This document shows positions 46,484 to 59,015 of a stretch of 64,000 nucleotides of DNA, piece by piece (position 1 is the first letter of the stretch; the number at the start of each line of letters is the position of its first letter). The stretch covers positions 1 through 64,000 of the forward strand of contig CAJNOL010000252.1 of assembly GCA_905250125.1 (NCBI GenBank), written 5' to 3'. This stretch comes from Rotaria sordida (Eukaryota; Rotifera; Eurotatoria; Philodinida; Philodinidae). The notes beneath the pieces were generated by a model that ran no database searches, had not been told where the DNA came from, and saw only the letters and a list, made by a program, of their open reading frames with translations. Made by a program: the position numbers and the translations under genes.

Positions 46484-49400
46484 TTATTTTGATAATAGAT
46501 TGTTTGTTGTCGTTCTATCAACATTATACAGCGATTGAATGATTGTTTGAAATTGTTTTCGAGCATTCATTCGACGTGTTTTAAGTGTCATAGTGAGAAG
46601 ACCATTCTTGAGTGAAAATGGCTCAGAATGAAGATAGATATTGCTTATAGTTTCAAAATATTTAAGTTTGTTTTCTTTAGCTAAACGAATTAAATCAGAC
46701 AAAATAATTTGTTTCAATTTTTTTTCTTTGCACAGTTCCAAAAATGTCATTGTCGTTTGTGTTGATAGAAAATTTTTTCGTACATACTGTTCATCTGGTA
46801 TAACAATAGCTACTACTGTTGCTTCTGTTGAAATTCCATCGACAAATATTTGTGCGATCCATTGAGAACGAATATAAATATCTTCAAGACGTTCAGGAGC
46901 AATATATGTACCTTGACTCAATTTAAATATATATTTTGCACGATCAATAATACGTAATGCTCCATTACTTATCCATTCTCCAACATCACCTGTATGTAAC
47001 CAACCTTCTTGATCAATTGCTTCACGTGTCTTTTCTTCATCATTATAGTAACCTATAATAAAAATGAGTAAAACTGATCATAAATGGAGAATCTCTTGAG
47101 GTGACAAATCGCTGTTAAGTCGAGATTATATTCATTTGATAAGCTCTAGTAAGCAATGAAAAAGTCTAGAATGGTTTGGTTTTCCAAGAACTATACTCAG
47201 AGAAAGATTCCAATGAGACTAATTTATTCTGTAAGTTTCAGACTTTTAGTTGCTTCCATGTTGAGATCCGAAATATTATTAATGCGAATTATAATACAAA
47301 ATATTTTACGTTCACTTTTTAGGATACCAGCAACCAACGAATCTGAAACTTCAAGAATAAACTATTTAGTCTCATTCCGACTTTTCTCTGTGTAACATTT
47401 CAAAATGACATTCAAAAATTAGTTCTCCGAATAAATTTAAGATTCGAGATTATTTGCTCAAAAACAAAATAAAAATACGATATTTCACGATTAAAAGTTT
47501 GGAAAATCGAACCATTCGAGTCATTTTTATTATTCATTAGGACCTATCGAAAGAATATAATTCCGATCACAAAAGCGATTTGACATCTCAAGAGATTCTC
47601 TCATCAGTAGCTACCCATTAATGAATAGAATTTTACCTTTAAAGACAGTTGGACCTCGAATGCAAATTTCTCCTTGATTCATTTCACTTCGATAATTCAT
47701 ATCTGGTACATCAATTAGTTTAATTTCAACAGTAGCAACAGGTGAACCCACTGTGCCACAAGACATATCAGGAGCATGAGTACTCGTACCACAAGCTGTC
47801 GATTCTGTTTGTCCGTATCCAGTCATAATAGGTATATCGAGTGCAATACGAAAAAAATGTAATACATCAGGTGTGATTGGCGCTGCTCCAGTAAACATTG
47901 CTTTTAATTCACCACCGAATAATTGTTTTACTTTACGAAAAATTAAACGAGATAACCACCATGATTCTTCACTATCTAATGCTTGTTGAATAAGATATTG
48001 TTTTATCTTACTTTTACTAACTTCAATCATAACTGTATCATAAATTTTGTTAAGAATACGAGGTACAACTGTAAGTTGAGTAGGTTTTACAATGGAAAAA
48101 TATTCAACAAGTTTTTCGGGTACTGAACAAAATACTACTTGAGTACCACGTAGAAAGACTCCTAGAAGAATAAATCGTTCGAATATATGAGCCAATGGTA
48201 ATATTGAACAATGTCGAATTGTAACGGATCCTTTGAGTTTGGCTCGTTCTATACGAAGAATATTACCTTTTGATGCTGCCAAAAGATTCTCATGTGATAA
48301 CATAACAATTTTGGGTTCACCTAAAAAACAAAGAATAAATTATTTTTATTCACGTTAAAGTCTTGACGGTGTAGAAAAATCTTTTTTTTTTTATAAAACG
48401 ATGATCAAGCATCTTTGATCTCTTGTAAAATACGTTTAAAGAAAACTAAAAAATGGATATAATCTTATAATTTTCATTAAAATAACTAGATCCTTTGTTT
48501 GTATCAGATTAAATCAACCAAAACAAGGTTTTCAATCGAATTTATAAATTATTGAATTTTTGTATTTTTTCAAAAACAAGAATTTGAGATTATATTCACA
48601 GGAACAATTTTCGAAAATCAGAACATCATTGATCGAATCTTTCAGAAACCATAAATAGTTAAAATCAACATACTTTTCATATGTTTCTTATTTAATCTCA
48701 CCTGTTGTTCCACTTGTCATAATGAATGTTGCAATATTTTCTGGATTGATGATTGGTCGTTCACGTATATCATTTGTTTTCATCGTTTTAAAGATTGATG
48801 ACATATTTCGTATTTTATTATGCCCATCGCAGATTATATCATCCATGATAATGATCTCTTTAATATGATCGTTTTTCAATAAATCATCTTGAATTGATTG
48901 AATACGTTCAATATTATCCACAACAAGTATTTCAGCTTTAGTTCGATGAAGTAGATTCATAATAGTAGCAGAATCATAACTAGTATAGAAATTTACAAGA
49001 ATAAATCCATACATATAACAGGCTTGTTCAACGAATAGATATTCAGGTCGATTCGATGAAATAATAGCCACTTTTGATTGGATTGGTGTCAGTTTTGCTA
49101 GTGTCCATAGATATGAACCAATCATGCGACTTTGTTCAATTACCATTGAATAGGATAGCCATTCTATTGAATCTGGACTATTCGTTGATTGTATAATACC
49201 TACACATGGACCATTATTTGAAGCATCGCAACCTTCATATAAGACATCACCGAGTGTTCGTACATTTGGACAAATTGTCTTGTATAATGTCCAAATGTCA
49301 AGATCTTTATAGAATGTACATCGACGAATATGTTCAATAGGATTTATTTCAACTGATTGTTGTTCCAAATCTGTTCCATCGTGGTGTATTTGTTGAATAC

Positions 49401-49497
49401 GTGTTAGATAAGTACGTGTATTTGTATAAGTAACTGTCACTCCTCGAACAATTGATATAGTATATGCAGCTCTTGATTTTAATAGTGAACGCAGCAT
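46484..49497 (-). CDS. ACSL: Long-chain acyl-CoA synthetase (ACSL type)
   Basis: Exons 49497-48702, 48320-47637 and 47052-46484 join in phase 1 to 682 residues, normal for animal ACSL1/5/6-type enzymes. They make acyl-CoA from fatty acid, ATP and CoA on ER or mitochondrial membranes. The ATP/AMP loop TSGTTGEPK spans the first junction (about residues 260-268). Then come the linker-side YGQTES, the HTGDVGEW motif and the fatty-acyl signature DRAKYIFKLSQGTYIAPE. The N-terminus is basic and moderately hydrophobic, possibly a membrane or mitochondrial anchor. The stop codon overlaps an AATAAA string. The second intron is filled by a fold-back element. The frame is whole and no key residue is missing. 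Confidence 0.93.
47073..47610. repeat. Fold-back element filling ACSL intron 2
   Basis: Ends pair as ACTGATCAT...GAGAATCTCTTGAG and its complement. Inner arms pair too (CAGAGAAAGATTCCAATGAG against the complement of the segment near 47380). It occupies 538 of the intron's 584 bases and shares its arm sequence with the element at 38049-38252. Confidence 0.75.
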
Positions 49498-52400
49498 TAA
49501 TTTTTCTGTTGGTTAAATAAATTCTGAATGTAATCTATAAAACTTACTGAAAATCAAAGTAGATATATACTAAACCAAATCTTTTTGATTTAGAGTATGA
49601 ATCTAATGTTTAGTTTTGTATTCTTACTGTATCTTAATAAAAATACTCGTCTACACTCCAACAGTCTTATCTTGAATAGGAACTTGAAAAGTATTCTAGA
49701 AAGATTTAAAATGGTCAATATATACTTGCTGCTCCATTGACTATTTGATGTCGTCAACCGACATTTATTCTTTGAATATCACATGAATCTATTCTATGAC
49801 AAAGATAGATTCAAACAGTAAAAATTGCAGCTCACTATCCTGTTTCTATGAAAAGTAACTCCAAAAACACGTACTTGTAATCTTTTTCTTAAATGGGTAA
49901 TAGTTTTGAAACAAAAATGCAAAGCATGTGCATCTTCTCACAGAACGAAGCAACCAGAAAAGAAGAATATCATGTGACTTTGATTGTTGACTAGGTGTAA
50001 AGCATGTGCTTTTTCTTCATGCTCGTCAATGACTACAACGACAAAAAAAGAAAGAAAAAAAAAGAACAGCGTGCGTACAGAAATCGTTATATTACAACTT
50101 TTTGTAACAATGCTAGATAAGGATCATCAAAAAAAAACACTGCATAACGTCAGTTCGCTGATACATGGATTGTACAAAAAAAAGAAATCTTTTTCTCAAC
50201 TATTTCACAATCAATCCTTTTCACAAAAATTTCCTATTGAACTTTCTCGAAAATTTTCTTTGATTATTGTCTTGTTTTTGGTCATCGATTTCAAAACTTC
50301 TTGATACTAGTTAATTTGCTCACCTATTTCAATCATAGTTTCGACTATATCTCGAGAAGGGAGAGTCATGGGCACGAAAGCTTCTAGTGTTTTCTTAGTC
50401 TCACTGAAACCTACTTGCAGCCAAAAAGATGAAACCGAGAAGCTCGGAATCAATTCGAGTAGTTCCCTCGTCAGTCTTCACATTCATACTTTCATTCACT
50501 GAACTTCGAAGACTCAGAAAGTTGATACATTCACAGCTATATAGCGAATAGCTCTGAGTGATCGAACGACATACATAAAGCCTGACAGTCACTGAATCAG
50601 CGACCTCCAGGAGTCCCATTGGTTGCTCTTTATCAAAGAATTAGAGCTCAATGAAACATATTAGCATGTGAAAATTTGTTCTTTCGAGATAGAAAATTGT
50701 ATTCCAAGTCACACAGACTGCAATTTTAAACAATCTATTTTCTGACTGATTTTTGGTGGAGCTTTGTATCCTAAGTGTGAGATTTCAATTTCACTTGTAG
50801 TTCATTTCTTAGCTATATCTATTTTTAATCTATCTTTATCGCGACAATATATTGATTAATATACGTGACGATAATACGGAAAAAATCCAAAGAATATGAA
50901 GAGGAAAGAGAGATTCGTAAAACTAAGATAAACCCAGAAGATCAAAAGTGAAGGACGTGTTCATCGCATATATGTATACAAAGAAATGGAAAGCTCAAGC
51001 GAGTTTGAATGATCATGAACAGAAAAACTACTTATGGCTACATCGGAAGAAGATGCAGCTTGTAACACGAAGTTTTATTTCTAATCGTGCATTATTTCAC
51101 TAAAGTATTTTTATGGCAATATTGCTATGATTCAAACCATCGTCTTAAACTACTCTAGAAGAAGAAGAAGAATAATCTGCATTTCAGTTGTTTTGTGATA
51201 TAGGATAATATATGAAGACAGTTTGGAAGCCTCGATGTTTTTCATACAACTATTACTAACTATAACTCCGGAAAGAAAGCCGGCCTTCCTCAGGGTTTGT
51301 TCCGCACAAGACGACTGACCACGCAGCAGTCACAAGAGCTTTAATGGTGCCAGTGCAACTCGACGAGCTCTATTTAATGGTACAAATCGCATATGAATAG
51401 CATTTTCTTTCTCGAGCAAAATGCCGATATAGTGGGTCTTAAAAGGAAATCGAGCTGATACATGGTCATTTTTGTAAGAATTCAGCAGTCTGTTAAAATA
51501 TTACTTTGAACATTGGATAGAGCTCCTTGAATTACACTTGGAACACAGACTACGTTTGTTGGAACATTTTTCTGAGCGAATCCACTCAGAGAATACTTTG
51601 CCAAATCTTATTTTCGGTTGGTGAATAGATGATATTGTGAGAATAGAACATTGTGATGAGATGTGGTTTTCACCATTGCATAGAACTCTTAGAATAGTAC
51701 TGATATTCATGAATAGCTTTGTTGGGGCTCTAGTTTGGGTGAATTCGCCCAGGAAATATCGCGGGAAAATGGTTACTCGGCTAGTATGTTGGCGATTTCT
51801 CAAGAAGGGAGAGAGCTACCGACATGCGATTTTCTGCATTTGATCGAGATCATCGACTTGTGCTTGGAGCATATGAAAACGTCGTTGGAACATGCTGCTT
51901 GGTGGATTGATATCAAGACAACAAAATTCTTGTAGTAGAAGGTATGGGTGGTGTGCGTGTGTGTGTTATGGAGAGAAACATCGACAGCTACACCAACACA
52001 CACGCACGCTCATACCCACACCTACATCCTAGTGGTAAATGCATCAAGATCTCGAAGAGAATAAATTTTGAACAAAATATGCTTTTGAATTTTCTCCTTT
52101 ATTTTGCATATAATCTACTCTTGGTTAGATTTTTTTTCTGTAAATCTATCGATTTTAATCGATAATTGGATTATATAGAGATCAGCTCGGTTAAAACAAA
52201 TTTTCAGGGAAATTATTGTATATCAATTTTCTTCGGCAAAAAAGACAAATGAAAAACTAAAATAAGATTTAATTCAAAGTAGTCTAGTTAGATCGGTTCT
52301 TTTTGATTTCTTCTACGTCATATATTTATTTATTAGTATCTCAATAAATAAAGTATTAGGTTGATAAACTGAACAATATACAGTTGATATTTATTTAACA

Positions 52401-52605
52401 GACATTTTCTCATATCATCTTCTAATATATAAAACACTATTCAATCATCTGTTTGTCTTTTTTAATTACTGAATGCATGCCATTGAATTATTTACATTGT
52501 ATGATGAATTCCATCGCTACTCTGCAACTCATTTTCATCAAATTATCAAACGTATATCTGTGTCTTTCAAAACCAAGTTTATTAAGATATAAGTTATATA
52601 TATAT
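49498..52605. other. Intergenic stretch
   Basis: No gene that I can defend. The minus strand at 51935-51795 has a protein-like piece (SSMFQRRFHMLQAQVDDLDQ) ending near a GTAGCT string, but no partner exons were convincing. A G/T hairpin lies at 51938-52027. Confidence 0.4.
51938..52027. repeat. Short GTGTG/CACAC hairpin
   Basis: GGTATGGGTGGTGTGCGTGT is followed after about 25 bases by the complementary AACACACACGCACGCTCATA and CCCACACC. The arms are longer than in the three similar hairpins. Confidence 0.5.
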
Positions 52606-53075
52606 GACAAAGTCTAATAATGAGCAGCAATATAAAATAAAATAACATTTAAATCATCTATTGATTTAATATAATTCATTTTTTTTATTTTATTTTATAT
52701 CAGTAGCTATGAAAGACAAACAAAAATTTCAAGCTATATGAAATGAGAAATGATTTTTTTTCTTTTTTATTAATTTAATATATAATAATAATAATGCTTG
52801 TTTAATTTTCGGCCATTTTGAGGCCATCGTCAGAATCTATCTGATATTGATCAATATGATGTTGGTGAAAATATGAAGTTGATGAAAATGATGTTGATGA
52901 AAATATAATGTTGATGAAAAAAAATCATTTCTCATTTCATATAGCTTGAAATTTTTGTTTGTCTTTCATAGCTACTGATATAAAATAAAAATAAAAAAAA
53001 TGAATTATATTAAATCAACAGATGATTTAAATGTTATTTTATTTTATGTTGCTGCTCATTATTAGGATTTGTCAT
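52606..53075. repeat. Fold-back element downstream of the FG-GAP gene
   Basis: Inverted arms of about 150 nt (52606-52760 and 53075-52917) are almost identical over long runs, such as ATTTCTCATTTCATATAGCT. The loop holds short GATGTTGATGAAAAT-type direct repeats and a CGGCCATTTTGAGGCC near-palindrome. It ends 138 bases from the stop of the gene at 53214. Confidence 0.85.
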
Positions 53076-53213
53076 ATTTATAATTAATCCATGTCTCAAT
53101 TAGATTAAGTTATATATGCACTAATTATTATTAGATCAAAAGCAGAAATAAGCTTTAAAATGAAATCGAAAACAATGAAAAGAAAAAAGTCAAATGAAAC
53201 ATATAGTTCAGTT

Positions 53214-56200
53214 TTAGCAAAGATTTAAAAGAATTTTTATATTATCGATGCCATATGTTGCAACAGCAATGTCTTCCCAACTATCATTGTTCAAATCTTT
53301 AAAGACGATCCAAGTTGGTCGAGAATCATAGCCTAATGGATACCATGTTTGGTTAGCAAAAGTTCCATTATCATAACCAAAAAGAATGCAAATATTGTTC
53401 GTACCAAAATTCGCCACTGCAATATCCTTTTTATAGTCTTTGTTAAAATCACCTACAGCAATTGACATTGGTTGAGAATTATGACCCATTGAATAAGTTG
53501 TTAAAGTAAAAAATTCTCCATTACCTAAGCCAATAAGTATGATAATATTATCAGCCATAGAATTTGCAACGATAATATCTGTTAGAGAGTCATTATTGAA
53601 ATCACCGACGATCAACGATAAGGGATAAGAATCATCACCAGTCGAATATGTTGTAACGTTTGAAAACGTTCCGTTTTCATATCCCAAAAGTATGCCAATA
53701 TTGCTGGTACCATAATTGGCGACAGCAAGATCTAAGTGACTGTCATTATTGAAATGACCAACAGCCAGTGCAGAAGGATGAGTACCTTGACCAACGTCGT
53801 AGAATGTTGTTTGTCCTGTGAAAGGTTTAGTACCATTTGCAAGATATACTTGAATATAGTTATGGCCATAATCGGCCAAAGCGAAATCCAAGTGAGTATC
53901 ATTGTTGAAGTCACCAACAGCAACGTAACCTATAATAGACGTAGTCTCTGATAAGGGAACTAACGATATACTGGCAAATGTTCCGTCATTATAACCAAAA
54001 AAGACACCCACATATTGACTATTGCTATCGGTAACGATGATATCTAGTTGATTGTCATTATTGAAATCACCAACTTCCATCTGCTCTGGATGCAGACTAG
54101 TACCAGTTGTAAACGAACGCAAAGTTCCAAAAGTACCGTTGTCGTATCGATAGAATATTAAGATATTACTTGTGCCATAATTTGAAATAGCAAGATCTGC
54201 TCTTCCATCGTTGTCGAAGTCTCGAGCGATAGCAACCGTCGGAGAAGAATCAGTACCAGTTGAGAAAGTCATTTGTTGTGTAAAACTTCTGTTGCCATAT
54301 CCCAGAAATACACCCACCTGATCGATTCCTCTATTAGCGACGATTATATCTAGATGAGTATCATTGTTGATATCGAAAATAGTAACCGAATTTGGACGAG
54401 AAGCTTTGCCAGTTGACAATGCTATTACATCTTCAAAAGTCCCGTTTCCATAACCAAAGAATACACCTATATTGTTTGCACCATAATTTGCTACAGTAAC
54501 ATCGAGACGATTATCATGATTAAAATCACCTGCAGATACTGAGCGCGGACGAGTATCAGAACCAGTTGAATACAATAGAGGATCTGCAAAGGTCCCGTTT
54601 CCATATCCTAATACAATACTAATACTATTAATACCTCGTTTCACTTCTATAATATCCAGTTGATTGTCATTGTTGACATCACCAACAGTGACGGCACGAG
54701 GTTGTGAAAACTGCATATCTGAATATGTACTTAATGGTGTAAAAGAGCCATTACCATAACCGAGAAACACACCCAACTTACCCCCATAATAAAGTGTAGT
54801 CACCATATCTAAATGACCATCGTTATTGAAATCACCAATGGCCAATGAATCTGGACTTGAATCCATGCCGGCGTCACATAGCTCTTGATGTTTGAAAGAT
54901 GTGTAGTCAAGTCCAAAAAATATGCCAATAGTATCTCTTCCCCTATTAGCAACGGCAAGATCCAAATATTTATCATTATTGAAGTAACCAACTGCAAGAG
55001 CACTCGGCTTTGATCCAGAACCAGTAAAATATGTCAGTTGTGTTGAAAACGTTCCACTCCCATTTCCTATAAGTATTATTATATTGTCATCGTTATCGTC
55101 GGTAATAGCAACATCCAGCCAATTATCTCTGTTAAAATCATCCATAATAACATGGCCTGGACTAGAACCAACACCAATTGGATAGATTATTTGCGTGGCA
55201 AAACTGCTATTACCATGTCCAAGAAATATACCGAGATTTTCATTTCCTGAATTGGTAACAACAATATCCATTTGTGTATCATTATTTAGATCACCAATAG
55301 CAATAGAATACGGACGAGAACTAAAGCCCGTTGAATAAATTGTTTGACTTTGGAAATCTGCATAATAGTTTCCTAATAATATAGGTTTATTATTAATGAA
55401 CCAATTTACAATTGTAGAATTCGATTGATTATTATGATAAACTTGTGAATCATTATCAGTTGTATTGGTTGTTTGATTTGGAGCATTTTTAATAGGATGG
55501 CCAAGTAATATAGCAACATTATTGCTTTCATAATTGGTCACGGCAATATCTAATCGATTATCCTTATTGAAATCACCAACGGCAATTGAGTTCGGTTTCG
55601 AATTTAAACCAGTTAAATAGATTGTTTGATTAGCAAAGTATCCTTGACGATTTCCAAGAAATATACCCACATTATTCGTCAAGGGATTCGCGACAGCAAG
55701 ATCGAACGAACCGTCGTTATTAAAATCAGCAACACTAATCCAAATAGGCCCAGAGTTCAAGCCTGTTGAATATGACAGCTGTTTATCAAAGCTACCGTTG
55801 CCAAATCCAAAAAATACTCCTATATTGTTAGTGGCAGAATTAGAGACAACAAAATCCAAGTGATTATCATTGTTTAAATCAGCAACCGTAACTGATGACA
55901 CATGAGATTTATCTCCAGTCGAACAAAGAGTGAATAATGTAAAGCTGCCATTACCAGATCCGAGAAAGATACCAATGTTGCCAGTGCCATAATCGGCAAC
56001 AGCAACATCTAAATTATTGTCATGATTGAAGTCTCCTGCGGCTATGCCAAACAACAGTGACTGACGTCCGAAAAGATATCTCATTAGATTTCCAAAAGTT
56101 CTATTCCCATATCCGAGAAAAATACCTATATGACCACTCACTTGATCAGTAAAGACAATATCGAGATGATTATCATTGTTGAAATCATTAACAGTGATCC

Positions 56201-58791
56201 ACCTTGGGGATGAAGGACTTTCAGTGAAATATGTTACTACTGGAGCAAATGATCCATCGCCATATCCGTATAGTATTCCTATAGTTTCGTCATTAGAATT
56301 AGCTACAACAATATCTAGTCGATGGTCATTATCTAAATCACTAAGGACAAGTCCGCGCACATCAGCATTATTCGCAGATGGATATGTTATTTGTTCTCGA
56401 AAACTTCCGTTTCCATAACCGAGAAATATGCCAAGAGTGCCGGTACCAGAATTGGCAACAACAAGATCAAGATTAGTGTCGTTATTAATATCTTCAATAG
56501 CGATATGGTAAGGAAGTGAACCGACTCCAGTAGAATACGCTGTTGGACTTTCTGATTGTAATAAAACATATCCAATAAGTATCAATATGTTGTTCGTACC
56601 AAAATTGGCAACAGCAATATCCGATTGATTGTTGTTATCAAAATCACCAACAGTCATTGCGAATGGAATTGAATCAGTATCGGTTGAATGCATTGTAGGT
56701 ATTGCAAAGCTCCCATTGCCATATCCAACTAGAACGCAAATATTGTTTGTGTCATGATTAGAAACAGCGATATCTAGTTCATTATCTTGATTGAAATCAC
56801 CAACAATAATCGATTGTGGGCGAGATCCAGGAGAAATTGAATATGTCGTTTGTGATGTAAATGTTCCATTTCTGTAACCAAGAAATATGCCAACATTGTT
56901 CTTACCAGAATTGGCCACAGCAATATCTAATTGTCCATCCTTATTGAAATCATTAACAACGATCGAATACGGACCAGATTGTGGACTAGTTGAATAGGTA
57001 ATTTGTGGTGTGAAGCTTCCATTTCCATATCCAAGAAATACGCCAACATTATTAGTACCATAGTTGGCTACTACAATGTCTAGATTATGATCATTGTTAA
57101 AGTCATCAATAACAATGAAATGAGGAAATGAATCGTAGCCAGTAAAATATGTTATTGGATCTCCAAAAGATCCATTTTCATATCCAAATAGTATGCCTAT
57201 ATTGTTCGTACCATTATTGGCAACGACAATATCCAGCCAATGATCATTATTTAAGTCACCAACAGCTATTGAGACTGGATGAGAAGCACCAATAGAGAAT
57301 GTTGTTTGGTTTGCGAAAGTACCGTTACCATAACCAAGAAATATACTTATATTGTGACTATCATAATTTGCAACAGCGATATCTAAATGAGTATCATTGT
57401 TAAAATCACCTGTCGCAACTGCAATTGGTCTCGAATGATCTTCTGTTGACAATGTCATTTGTGATGCGAAAGTTTTATTCCCATAATTAAGAAATATACC
57501 AATGTTATTTGTGCCAGAATTAGCGACAACGATATCAAGTAAGTTATCATGATTAAAATCACCAGTGACAAGAAAACATGGATTCGAATTATGATTAAAT
57601 GAATCACCATGTATTATTGCTTGAAATTTTAATTGACATATTTTACCTAAAGAACATTGTTGAAATAAGTTATATACTTGAAAATATCAATCAGTGAGCA
57701 ATAGTACGACATTTATCATAAAACTGATATCTATAGAATGAAGATACAATCAGTCTATATACTTTCTAAAAAGTATCTTGAGAGATTTTGTCTTAATAAT
57801 CAACGAATACAATGTTGTGTTATCTGTTAGATTATGAAAATCTGATAAAAACTACAATACTACATAAATAATTGTTGTCAACAACTATTTGAAAAAGCTG
57901 TTTAGAAAAAAAAACGCGAAAGATATATCATCAAAATCGTAATTACAGTAGTATGTTTAATGATATATTTAATATGTCGTATAGATGTAATAATGATACT
58001 ATTTGCGAAATAGACTTTTCTATAATCAAAAAATCTTTTCAGAAATGAATAACAAGATATTGTTCAACATTAGCCCTAGATATATCGATTTTTCCTTTCG
58101 AACAAATAAAAACTAATTTAGTTGAATTTTTTTCTCGTTAAAATATGCAGAATTTAATTTTTTTTTCTTATTTCTCTTGTATAGGAGTATTTGTTATTTT
58201 CTCAATATAATCTTTTTTTTTGTAGAGATACTAAATAGTTTACTTTGTACTCGATATTTTAAGTAAATATTACTAAAAGTATCAACTATGATACTGAGTA
58301 CATTCGATCATTGTTTCTAAGTACTTTCTAGATATAATGAATAACTATCTTTGTTGCAATTTTAAAATTAAGTCAAAAATGAGAGCATTTATAATGTATT
58401 ACTTTTGAATATGTCTTTTCTAACTTTTTAGTTGATATATTGAAGATCAACATACTTAATTCTCCTGTTGTTAAACACACCACCAGAATAGCAGAAGTCA
58501 TTACTATAAGTATGAATAAAGCAGATCCAAAAACAGCAATGTAAGACCATTTTTTCGGCGAGCGATAGTTTATTCTAATAAAGAAATATGTGAATTAGTT
58601 TAAATTAAAAGAATACAAACATACTCTGATGTAGAAAGCTTATTGGAAGTTGTCAAATTCCCAATATTATTATCAACGTTCACTGAAGATCTTGAATTGA
58701 TCGTTGAATTTGAATTTTCTTGTAATTCGGAAATACAAATCAAATCGCGAGATAGATGTTCATTTAAAACATCTTTATTTTTGATTGACAT
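53214..58791 (-). CDS. Type II membrane protein with about 28 FG-GAP/VCBS repeats
   Basis: Exons 58791-58625, 58574-58456 and 57646-53214 join in phase to 1572 residues. Residues 1-62 are a hydrophilic, probably cytoplasmic tail. About residues 67-89 are a membrane helix (YIAVFGSALFILIVMTSAIL). The rest is extracellular: about 28 units of about 49 residues built on GDFNNDxxLDIVVAN and GIFLGYGNGTF, the FG-GAP/VCBS repeat with a Ca-binding DxNxD loop that forms beta-propeller blades. Many NGS/NGT sites suggest N-glycosylation. One Asn/Thr-rich spacer with no propeller consensus interrupts the array after unit 14. A CTGTTACAG acceptor just before the ATG suggests a 5' UTR intron. Such arrays are frequent in bdelloids; ligand or adhesion binding is inference. 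Confidence 0.88.
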
Positions 58792-59015
58792 TATCTCAAC
58801 CTGTAACAGACAACTTTTATAGTTTTGCAATTAATGGATAATGTGAATAAAAAAAAAAAGATCGAAAAGAATATGTATTATAGTTCGATAAAAATAAAAT
58901 CATGATTGTTTTATTCGATTTTGTGATGAAGAAAAACATCAATAGAAAAAATAAATTAATGAATTTAATCTGAAAGATCTAAAACATTCAGTGCAAATGG
59001 TACTTTATTTATGAT

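Noticed and set aside
47156-47395. 79-codon ORF in the ACSL intron
   Set aside because: It is inside the fold-back element and has no motif.
51501-51935. Possible minus-strand multi-exon gene with Cys-rich and helical pieces
   Set aside because: Two frames look equally good and no consistent splice phases could be found.
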